Of a DNA stretch of 35,647 nucleotides, positions 26,091 to 35,647 are shown piece after piece (position 1 is the stretch's first letter; every line of letters begins with the position of its first letter). This stretch comes from Priapulus caudatus (lineage: Eukaryota; Priapulida; Priapulimorpha; Priapulimorphida; Priapulidae). The stretch lies in contig NW_014578834.1 of NCBI RefSeq assembly GCF_000485595.1, forward strand, positions 18,609 through 54,255. The letters run 5' to 3'. Position numbers and translations under genes: made by a program. A model generated the notes under the pieces. The model was not told where the DNA came from. It saw only the letters and a list, made by a program, of their open reading frames with translations, and made no database searches.

Positions 26091-26220
26091 CACAGGCACT
26101 TGAAGCGTTTCAATAAAATATAATGCTAAATAAATACGAAATTTATTTACTACCAAATTCTTAATGTTTCTATATACTCTCTTTCACCTATTATTGCCGA
26201 CAGTTTCCAGTAAATTCCGT
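26091..26220 (+). repeat. Dispersed direct repeat, copy 1
   Basis: CACAGGCACTTGAAGCGTTT and on to AATTCCGT is repeated in the same direction at 28559-28710, including CTATTATTGCCGACAGTTTC. Insertions and deletions in the middle distinguish the copies. Confidence 0.7.
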
Positions 26221-27092
26221 CCAAATCCTATTAGATACAATAATGTAACCCAAACCCAGGATAGGGTTACAACGCGTCGCTATGGTTTTCTGTGGAGGAA
26301 ATTCAGGGAACCCCTGAGTGAATCACTCAGGGCGGTTTGCTGGTGCGTTTTCAGAGACTAGAACTTCCAAACTGGGTTTATTCTCAACACGAACCTTTCT
26401 CCGCTATCTTGGAACTTACTATGTATCACAATACTCTGTATTAAACTAATATAACCTGTTACAAATATTCGAAATGACGAGCGGCGAATATACCGAGCGC
26501 CATTTCTGTTGACCTGTGACGTATTTCGTTTTGAAGAGCGGATTCATCGACCAATCCAGGGCTCGAATTAACCGACGGCACCGACGGCAATTGCCGGCGG
26601 TGCCCCTATCAATCGCCGTACTGCCCCTGAAAATCCAACCCGACCGACGGCAGTGACCTGCCTTGCCCTTTTCTGTAATTGCCGTCGGTGCCTCTGCCTC
26701 TGGCTAGACTGGTTCGCGGCCGCACTGTTTGTCGCAGAGCGTTTACATTCTCTAGCAGAGCGTGAGGCCGGATACCAGTCTACCCGGCGGCAAAAACAAT
26801 AACGTGGTATTGCTGCCAACCGCTGCCAGTAGACGATTGATAAATAGTGCACCTGTGTATGCCCGTGGTAGAACACGAATATTTAAATGCTGCACGCCCG
26901 GACTCGGCCCGCGTGCGATTAAAGGGCGGGAAACGACGCTCGCGCAAGAATGGCCAGTGATCTGTACGATGTGTAGCTTGCTAAGTGCAGTAAATTTAGA
27001 GAAATTTTAGTAGAATTCATACGATGACACAAAGTTTTCCATAACAATGGCCTTGGTGCCCTTCTCAAATTGTGAGAGTTGCCTTGATGCAG
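26221..27092. other. Unassigned sequence with short hairpins
   Basis: It contains the hairpin CCCTGAGTGA-A-TCACTCAGGG (about 26306-26326), a GTAACCC/GGGTTAC stem, and a GACGGCA-rich patch at about 26561-26700 beginning GCTCGAATTAACCGACG, which resembles 32581-32598. ORFs on both strands match nothing recognised. Confidence 0.45.
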
Positions 27093-28423
27093 GCTTTCAG
27101 ATTTGAAAAGTACAGGAGGACTACTAATGACTCCCCTAGGACACCATAGGGGGTCTTTTCGCGCTCCATAATCACACCCTTAAGAGGCATGATGGAGAGC
27201 TCCACTAAAAATCACACCTTTAAAAGGGATGATGGAGAGCTCCTTGAGGGCTCTCCATCATGCCTCTTGGGGTGTGATGATGGAATCATGACCAATCCTC
27301 ATGCAGTCTAGAGTGAAATCCAAAACGAAAATTGGGATGTAATGTCAATCTACTGATTATCATTCATCTTCACCTTCATTCATTCAATATCTGGCTTCGT
27401 CAGGATTAGCGCGTGCCTTGAGGCTGTTTTCCCTGTCCATAGAGTTGTCAAATGTTTGCAATGGATTGCGAGCCCTGAGTGGATTACTATTCTAGCCAAC
27501 TCTTAGTTTAGTAGCGCAATGAGAATGCCAACTTTCATACACCCTCGCAGGGCTCATTTTAACAAGTCGTCCGTGACGGACTGGCTTTTTCTCTCGGGGC
27601 AACTACCAATTGCTTCCGTGTGTTGTCCGGTGTCCAACCTTATAAAAATGTTATATTATTCATAATGCCGCTGCGTTTCATTTTACATACGGGCCAGCGG
27701 TTTGCACAATACGCGCCAAACGTACATGCTCTAGACGCATTTGTCCTGGCTTGCCTTGATACAAAGTAATAACATTACGTTGTTTAACACACAATGTTTC
27801 GTGTTAATTTTTTTTTATATTTTTTGCAATTTTTCTCATCTGTGACTTGACACATACTCATACTAGTGTTAGTAATGTAGTAGTGTTAATGTTAGTAGCT
27901 TAATGTAAATGCTATATGAAATAAATTTATGCAACTTTTAATTACTATTACTTATATCGTCATATGATCCGCAGCATCATATTCACATGTAGCAATATAT
28001 TTTATTATCTCAATTATAATGAGTGAAACTCAATGCGAAATGACCATGTCTGCTGTCACTGCAATACGTCAAAATGTACATGATTAGGCCTTATTGCTTT
28101 ATCAGCAACTGAGCAGTCACGGAGCAGCAGCGCATGCAGCACAAATGTATAAATAATATCCGGACAAACCCAAAAAAACCTTAAAATTTGAGCACTGACG
28201 CATTCGTCGTATGGCAGGACCTTTTAAGAATGGCAGACCTTTTAATGCGGTGTGATTTTTAGCTGGAGCCTCCCCATCATGCCTCTTAAGGGTGTTGATT
28301 TTTTTAATGAGCTTCTTCACATCATGCCTCTTAAGGGTGTGATTTATGGAGCGTGAAAGTCCCCTATGGTGTTCTAGGGGAGTCATTTGTAGTCCCTCCT
28401 GTACTTTTCAAAATTCTGAAAGC
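27093..28423. mobile_element. Long inverted-repeat element with subterminal CATGATGG motifs
   Basis: The left arm (about 27093-27230, starting GCTTTCAGATTTGAAAAGTA) is repeated inverted at about 28239-28423, ending TCTGAAAGC, with moderate divergence. AAGAGGCATGATGG-type motifs occur at least five times near the ends in both orientations (about 27183, 27222, 27261, 28273 and 28319). The interior (about 1 kb) has no recognisable transposase. Confidence 0.6.
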
Positions 28424-28558
28424 TGTTACCCCAGTTCGATTCGTGTCAGTCATCTTCTCCCTGCTAACCTTGAGTCGTGAGGCGAATGTAGTGTAGACTG
28501 TAGTGAGAGATTAGGCATATCATTGTCAAGATTCTTTAAATTATGGTCTATCCACAGC

Positions 28559-28710
28559 CACAGGCACTTGAAACGTTTCAATAAAATATAATGCTAAATA
28601 AATACGACTCGTAATAGCTTAGTAGTAGTACTACAAAATTCTTATATGCTTTCTATACTCTCTTTCAACCTATTATTGCCGACAGTTTCCTGTCAATGAA
28701 CAATTTCCGT
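28559..28710 (+). repeat. Dispersed direct repeat, copy 2
   Basis: This is the second copy of the repeat at 26091-26220. A third fragment, CAGGCACTTGAAGCGTTTCA, follows at about 28723-28742, right beside the element at 28754. Confidence 0.7.
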
Positions 28711-28753
28711 GTAAAACCCATCAGGCACTTGAAGCGTTTCATACTGTAAAACA

Positions 28754-29143
28754 CGCCGCGCCATTGCTGCGCACACTGACACATAAATATATAGCATGGG
28801 TGAGAAAGCCGCGATCCCAAAAATTCGAGCAGCCGCATTTTCTCACGAATTTCAACACAAATACAGCATCCAACAGCTCCATTCTTTGTTTTCCTTCAAG
28901 AAACATGTTCACTTGTTATACAAAACGAATGTCCTCTGCTTCGTAACCGAGCTGTGTCCCCGAAAATCACACAAGACATGACGAATTCTCCGTTTCGCGC
29001 TAGCACTGCCGCACCGGGATGGGTAAACGAACGTTTTCGCCCATGGTTAGAAGGCGGCGAAAAGTTCGTTAACACGCGTGGCGCAGTTCGCGCTTTCTCA
29101 CCTGCTATATATTTATGTGTCAGTAGTGCGCCGCAAGGCGGCG
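28754..29143. mobile_element. MITE-like element with arms of about 55 bp
   Basis: 28754-28809 and 29092-29143 are inverted copies sharing the exact core TGACACATAAATATATAGCA followed by GGTGAGAAAGC-type sequence. ORFs read from both arms encode LTHKYIA on each strand, an effect of the inverted repeat. No transposase was seen in the interior. Confidence 0.55.
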
Positions 29144-30190
29144 CCGGGTAGTGTTTACATGAAAGCGCTTCAAGCTGCCTGTGTGTAAACCCAGCAAACA
29201 AGGAACATTTCTCGTAAAATTCGCTGGAGGTTCTAGTTTGCGCTTTACATTAGCAAAATATTCTAAAGAACATTCCCATATCGTTATGCATTTATTGGTT
29301 TACTGTGAGAGAGTTATGTTCTTGGAATGTTCGGAAAACGTTAACCCGTCCTCGGCATGGGCACGAAAAATGCCGCGTTTTTGTGATGTTTGCCAAACTA
29401 TAGCACAGGTATCAAATGTATTTTTGTTCGCAGTGGCTACTGGGACGGTAGCCGATCTTAATGTCCTCGAGGCTACGGGTTACGGTAGTCCATTTGCGCA
29501 TAGCATCGCTTTTCCAACAAAATAATGTCGTTGCACATACTATTAATTAATCTCCAGCCTAAGTAATTAATTAATTAATTAATTATTAATTAATTAATAA
29601 ATTAAGCTAGCCTACACTAGTTTGTTTGGGATTCGATTGTCAGTTCAAAGAAACAGTTCAGTTCAGTTTGTTGTTGAAAGCCAAAGATTATATACGCCAT
29701 TAGATTAATTTAATCTGTGTTTTAGATATGCTATCATATTACAGACTGCGAGTCGCCGCTTATAAATTTTGTCGGTTAAGCGTTAATGATAGGGATATGT
29801 TATACTGCTTGTACATTGTTTGTTGTGTTGTGTGTGTGTGATTGTACTGCCGTACTGGAGACATTAAGATAAGACTGCAGCGCCATACGTAGTGTTGCTG
29901 CATTTAATATGTCATTTTTGGAAGTTGATCAAATGTTAGGGGTCCGATGAGTTGATGTCATGGTTCTCGTCAGCTGCCGCGCATCTAAATTTTACTCCCG
30001 CACCAAAAAAGTTCAACACTTCATCGCTGACGATAATTCGCCCATCAAAAAGTTCCACGATATGAAATTTCCCGCTAAAAAATCAGCAATCTAACAGTCA
30101 GCGCAGCTACATGATATGGAAGACAAACAAGTAAAAATTTGAAGCTAAAAACTATCAACAAAAAGTTAGTGACATTTTAGCTCATGCTGA
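29144..30190. other. Unassigned sequence with a TTAA repeat
   Basis: A 114-codon ORF at 29181-29525 (+) has no recognisable domain and no splice-site context. An (ATTA)n tract occupies about 29557-29601. The rest is unique AT-rich sequence. Confidence 0.4.
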
Positions 30191-31580
30191 CATAGTCGCA
30201 TGGCAGCTTGTAGAATTTTCGCGCATGATCGTCGTCCGTCGTGCGTCCGTCCCGTCCGTCCGTCCGTCTGTCAACAGTTGGCCACAAGATCTAAAATCCG
30301 CTCGACGTACGGTCCACGATTATCGCTCGTGGGGGGGGCATGGGCTGAGGCGGCGGGGTGGGGCGGGAGACTTAGGTCGGGGGATCGTCAAAACGAGTTG
30401 GGATGTCGAAATGCTGGGGTCAAAGGTCAAAGGGTCAAAGACGGCGTAAAGAAGGGGGAACAATTCAACCCCTTAACTTAGTATAGGGAGGAAATGCAGA
30501 AATTGCGGCACATAATCTTAAACGGCTTGACCCTAGGCCTCGTGATAGTCGGTGATAGCATCATGTAGAATAAGCCATCACTGTTGCGAAATTGGAGGTC
30601 ACAGGTCAAGGTCAGTGGGCACAGGGCAGTTTTAGACATTTCTGAGGACAGCCGTCTGCAACGGAGCGAGTTGAAAAACTTTTTTGTTTCAGAAGCGTGA
30701 ACTAGCATTTTTTATGGCCCTTTATGAAAGGACATGAAAAATTGTCCCTTTCTGCTGACATGCGAAAGAGTAAGTGTCGGATAACCTTTTGACCCTCAAG
30801 AGGAGGGTTAAACATGGATTTTGTCACTGTTCAAAAGACTGAAACTGCCTTTTGGCTTATAAACTATAGAGCCATACCTGTGTCAATGTTGAGGGCTACA
30901 GATTTTTATTTTTTTTTTGCAACAGTTTAATATGCAAAGGCCAAATGTTTGTTGAAGCAAAGGTTTACGCTGCCTTTAAATCATATGATTTTCTAAAAGC
31001 AGTCTGTCTATGCACCCTGCCATTAGGCCTGAAAGGGGCTGAATGATTGAATCAGTGAATGCTCACGAGGCAAAAAACATCAGGCAGAACCCACATGGCT
31101 GGCACGCTTGCTTATCAATAATTGTTGCCTAGCCAACATCAATGCACCTTGTTAACGTCACAGCTGAGCAACTGCCTGAATATACTTACCTTTGGATTTT
31201 AGCCTGTACCTACTGTACCGATATTCAGGAACAGATGCCATCTTGATTTATTGATTACAACTTGCACAAGCGCCATCTGCGGCATACTATAGGCTAGTTT
31301 AAATTAGATTTTATTCCATGGTAACTTTGTAAAACGAATAAAATAATAACTAGTACCATATATAATATATAATATTTACTTTTCATCTGAATCTTAACAT
31401 ATATTCATGTTAGCTATGGCCGTGGTATCCATTTACCTAGTTGTGCGAACATAAAGCTGTTACCATAGAAATATTAGAGAACATCATATATATTATGATT
31501 CTATGACTGTATTACACTGCAGGCGTGCATAGGAAGAAAGCATTATTAAGGGGGCAGTAAAAAAAGGCATCATCGCTGCG
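30191..31580. other. Unassigned sequence, no gene recognised
   Basis: A (CGTC)n stretch at about 30238-30270 and a G9 run near 30330 lie in a GC-richer patch. Short ORFs match nothing recognised. A CTCF-like motif lies on the minus strand at 31269-31283 (GCCGCAGATGGCGCT, 13 of 15). Confidence 0.4.
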
Positions 31581-31605
31581 GTTTTAATTTTTGTTAATAT
31601 AATTA

Positions 31606-31910
31606 AGAGAGAGAGAGAAAGTCTAAGATAAAGAGAAGAGAGAGTAGTTAAATTGACCGACCGGGCAGGAAAACGGTGATACGGTGTGTATGCGAGCGAG
31701 GAAACGGGGCTACAATTATGAGGTCGTGCGAGATGTTGTGCAAGGGCATGGAGGTGGGAGGCAGGGGAGCAGAGGTCGAGTAGGGGGTAAGGAGAGGGAA
31801 GGTAAGGGCGGGAAGTGAGAGGCAAGAGGAGTGAAGTGCGGAGCAGGGGGAGGAGGTGGGAGCGACAGTGGGGAGGGAGCGTGGAGGGAGAGGACTTCCC
31901 CGCCCCCCTC
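31606..31910 (+). repeat. Purine-rich tract
   Basis: GA-, GGA- and GGGA-rich sequence dominates about 300 bp, starting with a (GA)n run. Antisense Pro/Ser/Leu-rich frames are low-complexity artefacts. Confidence 0.6.
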
Positions 31911-33300
31911 TAATTAAACTTGGAGAATCCATGGCTCATATGTCTGAATCTTTTATAGCATAGGATAAAAATAAGATAGCTGCTGAATCTATGACACAAA
32001 ATGTCGAGTGAAAGGCCAAGTAACATTTAATAGAAATAAACCAAAACTCGCATGGGGGGGAGATAGTGAGCGTGTTGCCTAACAATGATGTGTACGGCAA
32101 CTGCGTATCTGCATATCCTGCGGCGCTAACAAATGTGGTCACTACGCACGACTGAAGTTTTATAACCCGTAGCACAGACCCCCAAGATGAGCTCAGCCGC
32201 TCTGCGGCTCATTGTTCAATCTTTTTTGCCATAATGTTATGAATAAATATGTATCAAGGACCTGATACCCTCACTAAGTTCTATTGGTTTTGTTAATATG
32301 AAAAGATGAATGTTGAATCTAAATCCTCATTCAAATATCTCAACAATGCCTGGACGGAACCATGAAATCTATTTCATCGGCCTTATGTGAATTTGTAAAA
32401 ACGTTCTCAGAATGTCAGGAAAACTTTCCTAAAACACGTTATTAGAACGTTACTGAATAATGTTCTGCTAACCTAAAAAGAAACATTCCATAACATTTCA
32501 AGGAACATAACTTTGTCATCATTTACGCATTCCCAATGTGCCTAGCGATCGGCAAACGCAGCGCCCTTTGATTGGTCCAGGCCTCGAATTAAGCGACGAG
32601 AGGGGCAAGGCAATTTTTTGGGCATTGTGAGAAATTGCCTTGAAATTTCTCTAAAATGGATGGGCACCGAGGCAATTTTAAAAGGCATCAACAGGCTTTC
32701 ATTTTTAAGGGGCGCGATCGCGCTCTGGCGCTCCACCGCGCACAGCCGAACTTGTGCCCATGGTGCGCGCATCATCGCGCCTCATAAAAGGTGGTTGAAA
32801 TAGCGCACCAAAAGTCTGTCTATTATGTTGAAATATACGCTCCATAGAGTTCTCAATGTAGGGGGGTACAAAAAGGTTAGCAACACACAACAATTTTGTG
32901 GTGTGTAAGTAACTGAACGTATGGCAGAGGTACAGGTCTGGTTACTACCCTCTGGTTAATATATATATATAAATACAACTAAACAACAGCATCCAAATAC
33001 AGGTACCTATACGGTAGCCACAAGTTACCTGCCTCGTTTTCTACTATACTGGCGAGAAGTGGTTTTCTGCCGACGTGAAACAGTCGTAGGGCTGGAGGGG
33101 CTACATACGTGGCTACTACGTACAAGTAATTTGGCTAGTTTGTTGATGGATTGTGATGATATTTTGTGCTGAAATATGCAGAACATGGATTAGAAATATC
33201 TAAGGATGGAATCAGATTAATAAAACAAGTTTATTTTTACATCCGATCAACTCTTTTATTAATCTGTGTGCTAGTGTTGGGTTGTTGGATGAAAAGAATG
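31911..33300. other. Unassigned sequence with repeat fragments
   Basis: GCCTCGAATTAAGCGACG at 32581-32598 resembles 26561-26577. A 13-bp inverted repeat (CAGATTAATAAAA at 33213-33225 and its complement at 33254-33266) lies before the CA tract. No gene was recognised. Confidence 0.4.
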
Positions 33301-33304
33301 TAAG

Positions 33305-33602
33305 NCACACACACACACACACATCACACACACGATACACACACACATCAAAACAAACACACACACACACACACAAACACCACACACACACACACACACC
33401 ACACACGCACACACACACAGATGTTGTGTGTGTGTGTGTGTGTGTGTGCGTGCGTGTGCGTGGTGTGCGTGTGCGTGTGCGTGTGCGTGCATGTGCGTGG
33501 GCGTGGGCGTGTGCGTGCGTGCGTGCGTGTGTGTGTACGTGCATGCGTGTGTACGTCCGTGGGAGGTGCGTTTCGTGCGTGCGGGCGCGGGTGTGTGGGC
33601 GC
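33305..33602. repeat. CA tract followed by TG tract, with one N
   Basis: After an ambiguous base at 33305, (CA)n runs to about 33420 and is followed by (TG)n/(CGTG)n to about 33600. The halves are complementary and can fold back on each other. ORFs here are artefacts. Confidence 0.9.
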
Positions 33603-34400
33603 GCCACGACAAAGAGATAAATTGAATAATGGCTTCTAAAAGCGCGTGCAGAAAAGCCTGATGCTGTAGGGCGAAGAACGGACGACATATGACGTCGTTG
33701 TCGATAGCAGCGAAAAGCAATGCTCTGCTGCATATATATATATATATTATGTATATTATATATATATCCCACATTCGGTCAATTCCCATCTCCTGTGCGA
33801 TGTAGGAAATGTACTTCACGGTTTAGCTCGTGGGCTTGCGACATTGCGACAACATACGCGTGTTTCTGTGGCAACATTACCCCGGCCTGGCGTTTGCATT
33901 ACCTTGCGTTCCGCTAACGTACCGCATGGCGATGCGATGGCGAAATATTCCGCATACGATGCAAGATCATATTCAAAATGCGAGGGGCGCTGTGTGTACG
34001 CGGACACGCTGCGCTCGTCATATTCAAATTCGTGTTCAAAGTGGCTTCGCGTTTGCAACGCATGCAAGGAGATGCTGAGTCACGCACGCACGCGCACAGG
34101 CGGGTGCGCACACAGCCGCGGGGCGTGCTCACTCCTTACTCACAGCGCACGGGCGAGAGTGTATACTGACAATGATGAAATGCTTGACTTGACAGCCGAG
34201 GTGGCTCGTTGACACCGTCACTTCGTTTAAATGCCACCGAGCGGCGGCGTGTTCGTGTTGCGTGCATGGCGAGAATGGGCGCTCCGGGAAAGTCTCTCTG
34301 TGAATACTGAGTGGAATCTGTTCTCATTTGACAGTTGGACCCCGCCGATTCTGAGTTTAAATCCATCATGTAATTGAGAGCTTTTAAACGTAACTTATGC
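33603..34400. other. Unassigned GC-richer sequence
   Basis: An (AT)n stretch at about 33733-33768 is followed by CpG-containing sequence with overlapping short ORFs on both strands, none recognised. Confidence 0.4.
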
Positions 34401-34407
34401 GTTTATA

Positions 34408-34582
<175 letters not shown>

Positions 34583-35300
34583 GTGTAAACATGCAGTCGT
34601 GGTCAGTTGTGTTATTTACTCTAGCTTCTGTTAATCTCTGTGAGTTTGTTAATCGTTGTTTAGTTAGTATACTTATAGATGTGTGTTCCACAAATAGGAA
34701 CGTCTCTAAAGGTGTTAATTATATTTGATGGTAGATTTTAGTTATTTAGAATAAATATACGTCATTTAATTTAGTTGTGCTTGATATTCTATACATACCT
34801 ATATAATTATGTGGGGGAGGATTTGCGTGTGTATATATGCGTATATGCGTGCGCACGAGATATAGTGCGTTCGTGCGCGAACCGTGCATGTACGCGTTCA
34901 GGTGTGCAAGCACGTGCGTGTGTGCTCATTCGATGTCCTCCGCAGATATCTTATATCAAATCGAGAATTATTAATGCGGGACACAGACACCTGTCGGTCT
35001 GAAGGCGGCCGTGACTTGCATGGCCAACAGAAGTCTACCACATTAGCATGCATCTATAGCAAGGATTTCATTGTCTACACTCTTCACCGTGTTCTTGCGA
35101 GTGCCAGATGAGCGAGACGGACAGCGAGCCAGATGCAGTGAACGTCTGCATCGCGCCGGCTTGTGGGGATCATTAATTTTGTCTAGTTACTCCGCCTACC
35201 TCCCGTACCTGTGATGTCATACTAAGGAGTATAAGGAGTAAGTTACAGTAGTTATACAGTACGCTACCGTCGAAAAACTGAATTGATTGCACCATTTTGA
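34583..35300. other. Unassigned unique sequence
   Basis: No coding exon, RNA gene or transposon end was recognised. ORFs of about 75 codons lack any known motif. Confidence 0.4.

Positions 35301-35647
<347 letters not shown>

Noticed and set aside
29181-29525. A 114-codon plus-strand ORF
   Set aside because: It has no recognisable domain, promoter or splice context and is bordered by repeats. It is not strong enough to call a gene.

Overview
This is animal nuclear DNA: genes are split by GT-AG introns, the window is full of satellites and foldback elements, and interstitial telomere repeats are of the TTAGGG type. The species cannot be named from the sequence. An invertebrate metazoan with a repeat-rich genome fits best, because the protein matches animal SPTLC1 exon by exon but is clearly diverged from vertebrates.

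Three genes are visible. (1) At 409-597 (+) is the last coding exon of a gene that starts before the window. It encodes the C-terminus of a serine palmitoyltransferase subunit 1 (SPTLC1) paralog. (2) At 2376-21688 (+) is a complete second SPTLC1 gene of 14 coding exons, predicted at 479 residues. All junctions are in frame, and one intron has a GC-AG boundary. The two genes form a head-to-tail tandem pair. Their C-terminal regions are well diverged and differ by one intron. (3) At 25371-25481 (-) is the last coding exon of a SUMO gene, convergent with SPTLC1. It ends in Gly-Gly followed directly by a stop codon. No other SUMO exon was found in the remaining 10 kb, which would then be one long repeat-filled intron unless exons were missed.

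Layout: 1-408 is the intron tail of the upstream paralog. 409-597 is its last exon, inside an in-frame degenerate 27-33 bp repeat that runs to 783. 598-2375 is the intergenic and promoter region. 2376-21688 is SPTLC1; its introns hold microsatellites, foldback elements and a roughly 5.4 kb array of a 31-bp unit (14822-20256). 21689-25370 is the SPTLC1 3' flank with no convincing gene. 25371-25481 is the SUMO exon. 25482-35647 contains foldback and direct repeats and ends in a GA microsatellite.

SPTLC1 is the non-catalytic subunit that pairs with SPTLC2/3 in the ER membrane for the first step of sphingolipid synthesis. SUMO is the small ubiquitin-like modifier. Nothing here links the two functionally; they are simply neighbours.

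The most unusual structures are: a family of very small palindromes and one 1.25 kb relative sharing the ends CAGRAGT/ACTYCTG flanked by AT; two unrelated foldback elements that each carry telomere repeats in the loop; and a satellite whose unit appears to include the exon-intron junction of an SPTLC1 exon.
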